The notes: generated by a model from the letters alone, not told the origin. Positions 31,738-40,346 are shown, counted from the first letter of the stretch. The stretch is DNA of 64,000 bases from Alteribacter populi (GCF_002352765.1 NZ_KZ293963.1:952368-1016367); one strand, 5' to 3'. Numbers and translations are program-made.

Positions 31738-32996
31738 TATAAGAAAAATTTGTTTATATCATTCCAAGTTACAACAAGCATCAGTAGCATTAAGAGAGCA
31801 AATCCAATAAAATGGACGAGTCCTTCTTTTTGAGGATCAATAGGTTTGCCTCTTACAGCTTCCAGTCCAATAAACATTAATCGCCCTCCGTCAAGTGCCG
31901 GCAAGGGAAGAAGATTAATAATTCCTAAGTTAACACTTAAAATTGCAGCCCATTGCATAAGCACAAGAACTCCCATAGCGGCTACTTCACCTGTGTAGTT
32001 GTATATGCCAACTGGTCCAGCTAGATGATCAAGACTAAACTGCCCTGTAACGAGCATTCCGAGTGCTTCAATGATTAGAACCGTATACTCGTATGTTTGT
32101 GTGAAGCCAAACATAATAGATCCTAATACACTAAACTCTGTCGGCGGATAAATACCAACGACTCCTTGTACTTCTTCTTCGGGTCCAAGTCGTTCTTCAG
32201 GTACCATTTCCACATCGAAGGTTTCAGAACCTCTTTCAATCTCAAATAAAAGAGCTTCATTTGCACTACCTTGGATAATCGTTGTCATTTCCTCCCATGA
32301 CTCCACTTGTTGCCCGTCGATCGAAAGAATGCGGTCTCCTTCTTCAATCCCAGCAGAGATTGCCGCACCGTCTTCAGTTACATCTCCCACTTTTGCTTCA
32401 TCTACAGGCATCCCAGCGATTAAGGCATAACCTGCTAAAATGACGGCCGCTAATAAAAAGTTCATCATCGGTCCTGCGAAAATTGCCATTGCCCGTTGCG
32501 CAATTGTTTTAGCGGGGAACTGACGGTTGTAAGGAGCAATTTGGGTTGCTTCTTCGTCATGAATGAACTCAGCTTTTTCATCTATTTCGTAAGTCGTTAA
32601 TCCCTCTTCATCAGCCATATACCCTTGTACAAAAAGTTTATGTTCAAGGTCAATTTTTTCTACTTGGATGACCTTACAATCAGGGTGCTTTGATTTATTA
32701 TTTACGATAATCTGACTGACTCGCTCTTCGTTGTTAAATGTGAGGCCTACTTCATATCCCGGTTTGATTTGGATCATTTCCGGGTCTTCACCAGCCATAC
32801 GTACAAACCCGCCAAGCGGTAAAAGACGAATTGTATATGTGGTTTCATTTTTCTTAAACGAGAAAATCTTCGGACCGAATCCGATGGCAAACTCCCGACA
32901 TAGAATGCCAGCTCGTTTTGCAAAGATCAAATGACCCCACTCATGGATAAAAACTAATAAGCCAAATATTATTACGATAGATATAAACGTATTCAC
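31737..32996 (-). CDS. rseP: Site-2 intramembrane zinc metalloprotease RseP (RasP)
   Basis: Cleaves anti-sigma factors and signal peptides within the membrane; B. subtilis RasP acts in the sigma-W response and in division. It is 419 aa. HEWGH (18-22) lies in the first membrane segment, a PDZ domain spans about 195-265 (VEEGDRILSIDGQQVESW region), and the second metal motif is ALDGGRLMF (near 360). The last membrane segment is C-terminal. It starts 14 bp after dxr. The final Leu codon and stop coincide with the start of an R2 repeat. Confidence 0.94.
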   Translation of the reverse strand: MNTFISIVIIFGLLVFIHEWGHLIFAKRAGILCREFAIGFGPKIFSFKKNETTYTIRLLPLGGFVRMAGEDPEMIQIKPGYEVGLTFNNEERVSQIIVNNKSKHPDCKVIQVEKIDLEHKLFVQGYMADEEGLTTYEIDEKAEFIHDEEATQIAPYNRQFPAKTIAQRAMAIFAGPMMNFLLAAVILAGYALIAGMPVDEAKVGDVTEDGAAISAGIEEGDRILSIDGQQVESWEEMTTIIQGSANEALLFEIERGSETFDVEMVPEERLGPEEEVQGVVGIYPPTEFSVLGSIMFGFTQTYEYTVLIIEALGMLVTGQFSLDHLAGPVGIYNYTGEVAAMGVLVLMQWAAILSVNLGIINLLPLPALDGGRLMFIGLEAVRGKPIDPQKEGLVHFIGFALLMLLMLVVTWNDINKFFL

Positions 32997-33010
32997 GTCA
33001 TCACAACCTT

Positions 33011-34162
33011 TTATTTCATATCAGATCTGATTTTACTCCGTGTCTTTTCATCGACATCAACAATAGTTTCAAGACTTGGGTTTCTCTCGATAGCATGTTC
33101 ATTTAAAGCACGTTCAATAATCGTTTCAATTTCAAGAAAGGAGATTTTCCCCTGTAAAAAAGCATCCACAGCTACTTCGTTGGCTGCATTTAAAACCGTA
33201 GGGGCTGTACCGCCTGCTTCACCAGCTTCAAAAGCAAACCTTAGACAACGGAAGCGATCAAAGTCTGGCTTTTCAAAGTGGAGTGCTCCGATTTCCCACA
33301 AATTTAACCTTTGTTTATCCGGCAACTCAAGCCGGCCTGGTAGGGATAACGCATATTGGATGGGAACCTTCATATCCGGCATTCCGAGATGGGCTAGTAC
33401 GCTACCATCAATATATTCTACCATAGAATGGATGATGCTTTCTTTATGTAAGATTACGTCTATTTTTTGATAGGGCAAATCGAAGAGCCAGCGGGCTTCG
33501 ATCACTTCTAAGCCTTTATTCATCATTGTTGCAGAATCAATCGTAATTTTTGCCCCCATACTCCAATTAGGGTGATTTAGCGCATCGTCTATTGTTACCC
33601 CTTGTAATTGAGATCGGGAACGCTCACGGAAACTTCCCCCAGAAGCTGTGAGAATCAACTTCTCTACTTCCTCTTGACTATTTCCTTCGAGACATTGATA
33701 AATAGCTGAATGTTCACTGTCAATAGGGATGAGGTTGACACCGTATTTGCGAGCGGCTTCAGTCACAATATGTCCGGCAGTTACTAGCGTTTCTTTATTA
33801 GCTAAGGCAATATCTTTTCCGGCTTTCATCCCATGCATTGTAGGTTCAAGGCCTACACTGCCCATTAGCGCATTAACAATAACATCACCTTCCACTTGTT
33901 CAACAGCCTCTATTAAACCATCGCGTCCCCAGCCTACTTTCACGTCTTCAGGTATGAGCATCTTCAACCTATGGACATCACCTTCATGCTGAACGGATAC
34001 AAACCGAGGTTGGAATGTTAGAATCTGTTCTGCTGCAAGGTTAATATTCCTGCCGCAAGTTAGTGCTACTAATTGAAACTGGTCCGGGTGGGCGCGAATA
34101 ACATCTAATGTTTGCACACCGATTGAACCGGTAGATCCTAATAAGATAATTTTTTTTGACAT
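33011..34162 (-). CDS. dxr: 1-deoxy-D-xylulose 5-phosphate reductoisomerase
   Basis: Second step of the MEP isoprenoid pathway, 383 aa. The NADPH motif GSTGSIGVQTLDVI lies at 8-21, NALMGSVGL and LANKETLV near 115-140, the metal/substrate residues in PIDSEHSAI (about 148) and ASGGSFR near 180. Normal length. Part of uppS-cdsA-dxr-rseP; a 173-bp gap with a decayed composite repeat separates it from cdsA. The ATG follows GAAGGAGC. Confidence 0.95.
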   Translation of the reverse strand: MSKKIILLGSTGSIGVQTLDVIRAHPDQFQLVALTCGRNINLAAEQILTFQPRFVSVQHEGDVHRLKMLIPEDVKVGWGRDGLIEAVEQVEGDVIVNALMGSVGLEPTMHGMKAGKDIALANKETLVTAGHIVTEAARKYGVNLIPIDSEHSAIYQCLEGNSQEEVEKLILTASGGSFRERSRSQLQGVTIDDALNHPNWSMGAKITIDSATMMNKGLEVIEARWLFDLPYQKIDVILHKESIIHSMVEYIDGSVLAHLGMPDMKVPIQYALSLPGRLELPDKQRLNLWEIGALHFEKPDFDRFRCLRFAFEAGEAGGTAPTVLNAANEVAVDAFLQGKISFLEIETIIERALNEHAIERNPSLETIVDVDEKTRSKIRSDMK

Positions 34163-34196
34163 GTTTGATGCTCCTTCATTCGTGGCAATCTTTTAT

Positions 34197-34303
34197 GAGA
34201 GCTCAAAAAGCCCTAGAAAATTTCAGCGCTTTCGACATGAACTCCTCCGCTTTTTACCTTCCCTTTATTAACTAGGCTCTTTTCGCAAGGGTGAAGGGCC
34301 CTC
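34197..34303. repeat. Composite repeat remnant between cdsA and dxr
   Basis: Plus-strand GAGAGCTCAAAAAGCCCTAG and AATTTCAGCGCT resemble the GAGGACAAAAAG...GAATTTCAAGGGAGCGCT end of R2. AGGCTCTTTTCGCAAGG (34275-34290) matches the left end of R1. It ends GGGCCCTC. It looks like two repeat families merged and decayed. Confidence 0.4.
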
Positions 34304-34335
34304 AAAAGTTAACAAAGTTTACGATAACACGCATT

Positions 34336-35127
34336 TTAGATAAAGGTAAGCAGGTACAAAATCGGCATAACAAAAATCAAACTATCAAACCGGTCGAGGA
34401 TACCTCCGTGACCCGGAAGTACTTGTCCCGAATCTTTCACAGAATAATGCCGTTTTAATGCTGACTCTACAAGGTCGCCGAGTTGTCCAGCAATAGAAAC
34501 GATCAGGATGAAAAGTAATGTAATCATATATGTGGAGAAAACCGGGAAAAAGATTGCATAAATGGAACCGATGATTACTGCAAATACAATTCCTCCTAGT
34601 GATCCTTCTATCGTTTTTTTCGGACTTATATGAGGCCACAATTTATGCTTTCCTAAAAAACGCCCGCAAAAGTAAGCACCTGAATCAGTAACCCATACTA
34701 ATATAAGTACAAAAAATAGAAATACGAGCCCATCTTCCATAAATCGGGCTGCTAAAAAGAAGTGAAACCCGAACCCTATGTATACAGATGATAAAATGAT
34801 AAATCCAGCTTCATCAAAGGTGAAGGAATTTTTAGTAACTACAGTTAACGCTAATAGAACAACAATCATTAACAAAAACATTTCGGTTCGTTCAACATGA
34901 ATCGGATCAAAAGACAATATTGTTTCAGGTAGGAGCAATAACCACAAAAATAAAAAGCCTATAAAACCTCGGTAAGAGAAAGGCGACATTCCTTTCATCT
35001 TTAATAGTTCCGCCATAGCGACGGTTCCTAATATGAAGATGAGGAGGGTAAACGGCAATCCCCCGAGAACAAGAATACTTATGAAACCCGCACCAGCGAT
35101 GACGCCTGTTATGATTCGTTGTTTCAT
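34336..35127 (-). CDS. cdsA: Phosphatidate cytidylyltransferase (CDP-diglyceride synthase)
   Basis: Membrane enzyme that makes CDP-diacylglycerol from phosphatidate and CTP for phospholipid synthesis. It is 263 aa with about seven to eight membrane segments. The C-terminal signature contains SPKKTIEGSLGG (near 168) and SIAGQLGDLVESALKRHYSVKDSG...LPGHGGILDRFDS (about 210-250; key D residues in GDLVES and LDRFDS). It lies 14 bp after uppS, in an operon. Confidence 0.93.
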   Translation of the reverse strand: MKQRIITGVIAGAGFISILVLGGLPFTLLIFILGTVAMAELLKMKGMSPFSYRGFIGFLFLWLLLLPETILSFDPIHVERTEMFLLMIVVLLALTVVTKNSFTFDEAGFIILSSVYIGFGFHFFLAARFMEDGLVFLFFVLILVWVTDSGAYFCGRFLGKHKLWPHISPKKTIEGSLGGIVFAVIIGSIYAIFFPVFSTYMITLLFILIVSIAGQLGDLVESALKRHYSVKDSGQVLPGHGGILDRFDSLIFVMPILYLLTFI

Positions 35128-35141
35128 TGTCCCTCCCCTTC

Positions 35142-35903
35142 CTACACTCCGCCATAGCGACGTATTCGCTTTTGATAAACCTGAATGGCTTCATTGAAAT
35201 GGTTTTCTGTAAAATCCGGCCACAACGTTTCTGTAAACCAAAACTCAGAATATGCAAGTTGCCAAAGCATAAAATTACTTAACCGTATTTCCCCGCTAGT
35301 TCTGATAAGAAGATCGGGATCTGAAAGGTCACCCGTCATTAAATGGGAGGAAACAGTTTTTTCATCAATCTCATCAACAGCTAGTCTTCCACGATCAATT
35401 TCTTTATAAACCTGCTTCATAGCTTCAATCATTTCATGGCGACTGCCATAATTTAAGGCGAAATTCAAAATTAACCCGTCGTTATTTTTTGTATCCTCAA
35501 TTGCTTTTTCAACTGCGTTAATGGTGTGGGTAGGTAACGCCTCTTTAGAACCGGTAATTCTGACTTGAACGTTTTCTTCAGTTAGCTTAGGAAGCTCCGA
35601 CTTTAAAAATCGTTCTGGTAACCTCATTAAGAAGTCCACCTCAGGTTTGGGCCTTTTCCAATTTTCCGTTGAGAAAGCATAGAGTGTAAGAGTTCTAATT
35701 CCAAGCTGATTAGACTTTTTCACAATTTTTTTTATAACATTCATACCCTCACGATGTCCTGCTATCCGGGGAAGACCGCGCTTCTTAGCCCAGCGCCCGT
35801 TTCCATCCATGATAATGGCGACATGGTTTGGTATATTTCGAGGATCGAGATCGAGACTTCCATTAGTCTCACCCTCTTTTCGATTCGTCCATTTTTTTAA
35901 CAT
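35142..35903 (-). CDS. uppS: Isoprenyl transferase (undecaprenyl diphosphate synthase)
   Basis: Cis-prenyltransferase making the C55 lipid carrier of cell-wall synthesis, 253 aa. The catalytic aspartate lies in IIMDGNGRWAKKRG (about 31-44), with conserved GHREGM, TLYAFSTENWKRP (about 75-87) and the C-terminal DLLIRTSGEIRLSNFMLWQ (about 197-215). Promoter-like boxes lie upstream at 35981-36008. An AAAAGCA/TGCTTTT hairpin (35923-35941) sits just before the SD. Confidence 0.95.
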   Translation of the reverse strand: MLKKWTNRKEGETNGSLDLDPRNIPNHVAIIMDGNGRWAKKRGLPRIAGHREGMNVIKKIVKKSNQLGIRTLTLYAFSTENWKRPKPEVDFLMRLPERFLKSELPKLTEENVQVRITGSKEALPTHTINAVEKAIEDTKNNDGLILNFALNYGSRHEMIEAMKQVYKEIDRGRLAVDEIDEKTVSSHLMTGDLSDPDLLIRTSGEIRLSNFMLWQLAYSEFWFTETLWPDFTENHFNEAIQVYQKRIRRYGGV

Positions 35904-35980
35904 TTAAAATCCCCCAAAAAGGAAAAGCAAAAGATGCTTTTTATGTGCGTGTTAACCTGAAAAAAGTGCAAATGCCCAGT

Positions 35981-36008
35981 TTTATACATTAAATACTTTC
36001 TGTCACAA
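35981..36008 (-). promoter_or_regulatory. Candidate promoter of uppS-cdsA-dxr-rseP
   Basis: TTGTGA (36003-36008) and TATAAA (35981-35986) with a 16-bp spacer on the minus strand, just after the frr terminator. Confidence 0.5.
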
Positions 36009-36033
36009 CTAGGTCTTTACACTTTTCACTTAG

Positions 36034-36064
36034 TAAAAAAACCCCCAATCATAGAGGGTCTTTT
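36034..36064 (-). terminator. Terminator after frr
   Basis: ACCCTC and GGGGGT pair around TATGATT, followed by TTTTTTTAC on the minus strand. It ends the rpsB-tsf-pyrH-frr block. Confidence 0.75.
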
Positions 36065-36091
36065 ACTCTGTTTATTTTACACGCTTTTGTC

Positions 36092-36649
36092 CTATACTTC
36101 CATGATTTCTTTTTCTTTAGTATCCGCAATCTGGTCAATAGAAGCAACGAAATTATCTGTTACTTTCTGGACATCATCTTGACCACGGCGTAGTTCATCT
36201 TCCGTCATGTCACCATCTTTTTCAAGCTTTTTCAGCTCATCGTTACTGTCGCGTCTGATATTACGGACAGCTACTTTACCATCTTCTGCATAACGTCGCA
36301 CCAGCTTAACAAGCTCTGTTCTTCTTTCTTCTGTTAGTGCAGGAATTGTGATACGAATGATGTTTCCGTCACTTGACGGTGATAAACCTAAATCGGCCTT
36401 TTGAATCGCTTTTTCAATGTCACCAATTGAAGACTTATCAAAAGGTTGAATTGTCAGCATGCGTGCTTCTGGAACACCGATCGTTGCAAGTTGATTGAGT
36501 GGTGTCATCATACCGTAATACTCGACTTGTACTTTGTCTAAGATGGAAGGGTTCGCTCGTCCAGCACGTAACGTTGCGAGTTCTTTACGTAAAGAATCGA
36601 TCGATTTTTCCATTCTTTGTTCCGCCTCTTTAATTACTTCTTTACTCAT
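36092..36649 (-). CDS. frr: Ribosome-recycling factor
   Basis: Splits post-termination ribosomes with EF-G. It is the standard 185 aa, with conserved LRAGRANPSILDKVQVEYYG (about 27-46), LTIQPFDKSSIGDIEKAI (about 66-83) and NIRRDSNDELKKLEKDG (about 129-145). The ATG overlaps the pyrH stop (ATGA). (Key motifs: RAGRANP, RR-N-ELKK.). Confidence 0.97.
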   Translation of the reverse strand: MSKEVIKEAEQRMEKSIDSLRKELATLRAGRANPSILDKVQVEYYGMMTPLNQLATIGVPEARMLTIQPFDKSSIGDIEKAIQKADLGLSPSSDGNIIRITIPALTEERRTELVKLVRRYAEDGKVAVRNIRRDSNDELKKLEKDGDMTEDELRRGQDDVQKVTDNFVASIDQIADTKEKEIMEV

Positions 36650-37374
36650 TCGTTATTCCCCCTTATCACAGTTCCAATATCATCACCATTTACCGCTCGT
36701 TTAATGTTACCTTCTTCCATTATTGAGAAGACAATGAGTGGAATGTTGTTATCCATGCAAAGCGATGAAGCCGTTGAATCCATTACGGCAAGGCCTTCTT
36801 TAAGAAGGTCAAGATACGTTAAAGATTCATATTTTTTCGCAGTCGAATCAACAGATGGATCAGCAGAATACACACCATCGACCTTGTTCTTCGCCATTAA
36901 AATAACATCTGCCTCAATTTCAGCTGCACGTAATGCTGCTGTTGTATCAGTTGAGAAATACGGATTCCCAGTTCCTGCCGCAAAGATTACGACACGCTTT
37001 TTCTCTAGGTGCCGGATCGCACGGCGACGTATGTATGGTTCCGCCACTTGGCGCATTTCAATAGATGTTTGAACACGAGTTTGAACCCCGATGTTCTCTA
37101 AGCCGTCTTGCAAAGCAAGAGAATTCATGACTGTAGCGAGCATGCCCATATAATCAGCTGTAGCACGATCCATACCTTTCGCACTTCCTGCCATTCCGCG
37201 CCAAATATTACCGCCACCTACAATAATCGCTACTTCAACATCCATTTCAACGATTTCACGAATTTGATTACCGATGGACTGAATGACGGATGGGTCAATG
37301 CCGTATCCTTGATCTCCAGCCAAAGCCTCTCCACTGAGCTTTAACACAATACGTTTATATTTAGGATTTTCCAT
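36646..37374 (-). CDS. pyrH: UMP kinase
   Basis: Phosphorylates UMP to UDP; a hexameric amino-acid-kinase-fold enzyme, 242 aa. Conserved LKLSGEALAG near residue 13, VGGGNIWRG near 55, DYMGMLATVMN near 76, and GTGNPYFSTDTTAALRA near 138. The start is MENPKYKR at 37374, preceded by TTGGAGGG; a longer frame to 37437 lacks an SD. It lies downstream of a terminator-like hairpin that separates it from tsf. Confidence 0.96.
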   Translation of the reverse strand: MENPKYKRIVLKLSGEALAGDQGYGIDPSVIQSIGNQIREIVEMDVEVAIIVGGGNIWRGMAGSAKGMDRATADYMGMLATVMNSLALQDGLENIGVQTRVQTSIEMRQVAEPYIRRRAIRHLEKKRVVIFAAGTGNPYFSTDTTAALRAAEIEADVILMAKNKVDGVYSADPSVDSTAKKYESLTYLDLLKEGLAVMDSTASSLCMDNNIPLIVFSIMEEGNIKRAVNGDDIGTVIRGNNE

Positions 37375-37490
37375 ATTACCCTCCAAGTATAGTCTCATTC
37401 CCAAAACCCAGATACACACCACTCTTTTACCAATCATATCATTATCAGTAACAGCTACCGGTCAATCAGTCAAAAAGTGGATTACTTGGG

Positions 37491-37512
37491 AAAAAGGGAC
37501 ACAAAGTGCCCC
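37491..37512 (-). terminator. Terminator-like hairpin between tsf and pyrH
   Basis: On the minus strand GGGGCAC and GTGTCCC pair around TTT, followed by TTTTTCCC. The short T-tract suggests partial termination, allowing graded expression of pyrH-frr. Confidence 0.6.
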
Positions 37513-37522
37513 TTCAACATAG

Positions 37523-38404
37523 TTATTTTTTCACTTGAGACATAACTTCTTCAGCAAAGTTGTCTTCTCGTTTCTCCATACCTTCGCCTACTTCGTAACG
37601 TACGAAAGATTTTACAGTTCCGCCTTTAGACTGAACATATTTCCCGACTTTTTGATCACCATCTTTAACAAATGGCTGTTCGTTTAAGCAAATTTCCTCA
37701 AAGAATTTGCCAAGGCGGCCTTCAACCATTTTTTCAACGATGTTTTCAGGCTTGCCTTCGTTCATTGCTTGTTGTTTTAATACTTCGCGTTCGCGGTTTA
37801 CTTCATCTTCAGAAACTGCGTCGCGGCTAACGTATTTAGGGTTAATTGCAGCAACGTGCATCGCTACGTCTTTTGCTACTTCTTCCTCAGCTCCTTCAAC
37901 TAGGGATAGCACACCGATGCGTCCGCCCATATGTAGATATGCACCAAATGTTTCATTATCAGATTTTTCTACAACTTCAAATCGACGAAGGGAGATTTTT
38001 TCTCCGATCTTAGCAATCTGATTGTTAATGTAGCTTTCAAGAGTATCTCCTTCACCGTCAAACGCTTGTCCAAGAGCTTCTTCAACAGTAGCCGGTTTGT
38101 TTGCTAATAGGTGGTTTGTTAAGTTTGTAACTAAGTTTTGGAAATTTTCATTTTTGGACACGAAGTCTGTTTCAGCGTTCACTTCTACGATGACGCCTGT
38201 GTTGCCTTCTGTTTTAACAGCAGTTAAACCTTCTGCAGCGATACGGTCCGCTTTTTTAGCTGCTTTAGCAATCCCTTTTTCACGAAGAAAATCGACTGCT
38301 TTGTCCATATCTCCGTCCGTTTCTGTTAATGCTTTTTTACAATCCATCATTCCCGCGCCTGTTTTTTCGCGCAATTCTTTTACCATTTTAGCTGAAATCG
38401 CCAT
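37523..38404 (-). CDS. tsf: Elongation factor Ts
   Basis: Nucleotide exchange factor of EF-Tu, 293 aa. It has an N-terminal UBA-like domain (VKELREKTGAGMMDCKKALTE), the EF-Ts core with the conserved ETDFVSKNENF near 80 and a C-terminal LNEQPFVKD region near 240. The ATG is preceded by AAGGAGG. It lies between rpsB and pyrH, bounded by terminator-like hairpins on both sides. (Key N-terminal motif: TGAGMMDCKKAL.). Confidence 0.97.
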   Translation of the reverse strand: MAISAKMVKELREKTGAGMMDCKKALTETDGDMDKAVDFLREKGIAKAAKKADRIAAEGLTAVKTEGNTGVIVEVNAETDFVSKNENFQNLVTNLTNHLLANKPATVEEALGQAFDGEGDTLESYINNQIAKIGEKISLRRFEVVEKSDNETFGAYLHMGGRIGVLSLVEGAEEEVAKDVAMHVAAINPKYVSRDAVSEDEVNREREVLKQQAMNEGKPENIVEKMVEGRLGKFFEEICLNEQPFVKDGDQKVGKYVQSKGGTVKSFVRYEVGEGMEKREDNFAEEVMSQVKK

Positions 38405-38451
38405 GGTTATTCCTCCTTAGGTGATCACTTAGAATTGTTGTACCATCTTTT

Positions 38452-38488
38452 TTTGAAAAAAGGATGATAAAGGGTCCGGCCCTCTATC
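38452..38488 (-). terminator. Terminator-like hairpin between rpsB and tsf
   Basis: On the minus strand GATAGAGGG and CCCTTTATC pair around CCGGA, followed by ATCCTTTTTTC. It probably acts as a partial terminator, because no separate tsf promoter was recognised. Confidence 0.7.
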
Positions 38489-38513
38489 ACCCTTCAGGAA
38501 GTACATTCATTTA

Positions 38514-39230
38514 TTAAGCAGATGTTTCTTCAGTAGACACTTCGTCTTCGCCTTGGTTAGCTTCAATTATCGCATCAGCCATTTTTGAAGTTAGTAAGCG
38601 AACCGCACGAATCGCGTCATCGTTACCTGGGATAACCACGTCGATTTCATCTGGGTCACAGTTTGTATCCACAATTGCAACGACCGGAATGTTCAATTTA
38701 CGTGCTTCTGCAATAGCGATACGCTCTTTACGAGGATCGATAACAAATAATGCGCTTGGAAGGCCATCCATGTCTTTAATACCGCCTAAAAATTTCTCTA
38801 AACGGTCCATTTCTTTCTTCAAAAGAACAACTTCTTTTTTAGGAAGAACGTCGAATGTTCCATCTTCTTGCATACGCTCAATGTCTTTTAGACGCTGGAT
38901 ACGTTTTTGGATGGTTTCAAAGTTTGTTAATGTACCACCTAACCAACGTTGGTTGATGAAGTACATGCCACAGCGCTCTGCTTCTTCTTTAACAGAGTCT
39001 TGTGCTTGTTTTTTCGTTCCGACGAAAAGAACCTTTCCTCCGTCAGCGGCTACGTTACGCACGTAGTTGAACGCTTCCTCAACTTTTTTGACCGTCTTTT
39101 GAAGGTCAATAATATAAATTCCGTTACGTTCTGTGAAGATGTAGCGATCCATTTTTGGGTTCCAGCGACGAGTCTGGTGACCGAAGTGTACCCCTGCTTC
39201 TAGTAGTTGTTTCATGGAGATAACTGCCAC
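38514..39230 (-). CDS. rpsB: 30S ribosomal protein S2
   Basis: Late-binding small-subunit protein, 238 aa. Conserved VISMKQLLEAGVHFGHQ at the N-terminus, RRWNPKM, GTKKQAQ, NQRWLGGTLTN and DTNCDPDEIDVVIPGNDDA. The start is GTG 39230, 5 nt after AAAGGAGG. The alternative GTG at 39239 overlaps that SD, so it is rejected. The gene has a strong sigma-A promoter (39346-39374) and an acidic C-terminal tail. Confidence 0.96.
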   Translation of the reverse strand: MAVISMKQLLEAGVHFGHQTRRWNPKMDRYIFTERNGIYIIDLQKTVKKVEEAFNYVRNVAADGGKVLFVGTKKQAQDSVKEEAERCGMYFINQRWLGGTLTNFETIQKRIQRLKDIERMQEDGTFDVLPKKEVVLLKKEMDRLEKFLGGIKDMDGLPSALFVIDPRKERIAIAEARKLNIPVVAIVDTNCDPDEIDVVIPGNDDAIRAVRLLTSKMADAIIEANQGEDEVSTEETSA

Positions 39231-39345
39231 ATCAAACACCTCCTTTGGTTTTTTTTATCCTCCGCACGTATCTTCTTTAAACAAAACTGCGAGTAGCAGC
39301 ACCATTGTCCAAATCAACATGCGTGTGTGATTAACACCGAAAGTT

Positions 39346-39374
39346 AATATACCACACCGTGAGTGTTACCGCAA
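39346..39374 (-). promoter_or_regulatory. Sigma-A promoter of rpsB
   Basis: TTGCGG (39369-39374) and TATATT (39346-39351) with a 17-bp spacer on the minus strand. It begins within 15 bp of the swrB stop codon, and no terminator for the fla/che operon is visible between them. Confidence 0.7.
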
Positions 39375-39387
39375 GTTTTTCCAAACA

Positions 39388-39903
39388 CTATTTATAAAAT
39401 TTTAGCAGAAGTTGGACCTCACCATTTCCGATGTTCAACTTTTTCGCAATATCCAGCTCAGAATACCCTTGGTGATACAATGAAAGCACTTGTGCTGTTT
39501 GGGAAGCTTCTACACTTTCCTCTGGCTCGTCTTTCGGTACCGGTGGTGAGTAATTTTGTTCGGTTTCCAAAATTACTACCTCTGGCTCTGGAAATGGGTT
39601 TATATGAGGACGGATGTTTTCCGACTGCTGTTTTTCTTTACCCAGTTCTTCCGTCTTATAATCCGAATTACGCGGGTTAGCTGCTTGAGTCTCGTGTTGC
39701 TTCTCTACGAGTTCGTTTATCAGTTTTTCGTTACTATCTTTCATTTCAGCTGTGTATGCGACTAATAAATCTTCAATTTCTTGAACCGTCTGTTTATGCT
39801 TCTTTTCCGAATAACTGATATTTTGTTGTTTTTGATATAGTAAAATTAAAAAATAAAAACTAATGAAATGCAAAACAATGCTCACTATAAGAAAATAAAC
39901 CAT
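39388..39903 (-). CDS. swrB: SwrB-like membrane protein (YlxL)
   Basis: 171-aa membrane-anchored protein in the position of B. subtilis swrB, which promotes flagellar export-gate activation and swarming. One N-terminal membrane segment (about 1-22) is followed by a Lys/Glu coiled-coil stretch, a Pro/Glu-rich linker and a C-terminal helix-turn-helix-like segment (VLSLYHQGYSELDIAKKLNIGNGEVQLLLKFYK; key part LDIAKKLNIGNGEV). The start is taken at MVYFLIVS (39903), after AGAGGGG. The call rests mainly on position and architecture. Confidence 0.7.
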   Translation of the reverse strand: MVYFLIVSIVLHFISFYFLILLYQKQQNISYSEKKHKQTVQEIEDLLVAYTAEMKDSNEKLINELVEKQHETQAANPRNSDYKTEELGKEKQQSENIRPHINPFPEPEVVILETEQNYSPPVPKDEPEESVEASQTAQVLSLYHQGYSELDIAKKLNIGNGEVQLLLKFYK

Positions 39904-39914
39904 GCGATCCCCTC

Positions 39915-40238
39915 TCACCATGTAAAATCAATATTTCTCCCTTTATAAGGATGGCCTTCATCTTTCATTTTTGAATTATCGTCTTCTTTTGGAGATCGTC
40001 TTTGATTTTGAGAAAATTTTGAGTTCCCACGTTTTTCCTGATCATTCGCTATTCGTTTTTGTTCACTCTTCTCATTTTTTGTCACTTGTGCACGCCGCTT
40101 TTCCATTTGTTTTTTTTCAGTAGCTGCGAGGTGCCCTTGTGTCTGCATAGACCTTTGCTGCAGTTGATCCTGAATTTTCCCTGCTGTTTGTGTTCTCGGT
40201 AGAGCAACTTGCATTTCTATGGCTTTCCAGCCCCCCAT
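39915..40238 (-). CDS. Small basic protein of the sigD-swrB interval, unknown function
   Basis: 107-aa hydrophilic protein, not assigned to a family here. It has a conserved-looking N-terminus (MQVALPRTQTAGKIQDQLQQ), a long Lys/Arg/Gln/Glu-rich, probably coiled-coil or disordered middle, and a distinctive C-terminus (HPYKGRNIDFTW). No signal peptide or membrane segment. GGGGGG lies before its ATG. Its stop codon lies 12 nt before the swrB start, so the two are likely coupled. Not present in B. subtilis 168 at this position, as far as known. Confidence 0.7.
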   Translation of the reverse strand: MGGWKAIEMQVALPRTQTAGKIQDQLQQRSMQTQGHLAATEKKQMEKRRAQVTKNEKSEQKRIANDQEKRGNSKFSQNQRRSPKEDDNSKMKDEGHPYKGRNIDFTW

Positions 40239-40267
40239 GCCATCTACCCCCCAAGAAATTTGTTAGT

Positions 40268-40346
40268 GAGGAAATACTACTTAACAGAGTTATCATTACG
40301 ACGAAGAGATTCCACTGCTATGCTTCCCGGACTTTTCGATATCCTC
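40268..40346. repeat. MITE-like repeat, family R2 (79 bp) at the fapA stop codon
   Basis: In minus orientation it begins GAGGATATCGAAAAGTCCGG and ends TAGTATTTCCTC. The first half aligns well with the 31658-31737 copy and the second half is diverged. As at rseP, TTATAGAGGATAT includes the final Leu codon and the TAG stop of the upstream gene. Confidence 0.5.

Noticed and set aside
35923..35941. AAAAGCA/TGCTTTT hairpin upstream of uppS as a terminator
   Set aside because: The stem is short and A/T rich and lies between promoter-like boxes and the SD; too weak to call.
165..40346. Dispersed repeats as remnants of a CRISPR array
   Set aside because: Copies are tens of kilobases apart, of different lengths and with terminal inverted repeats, and no cas gene is present.
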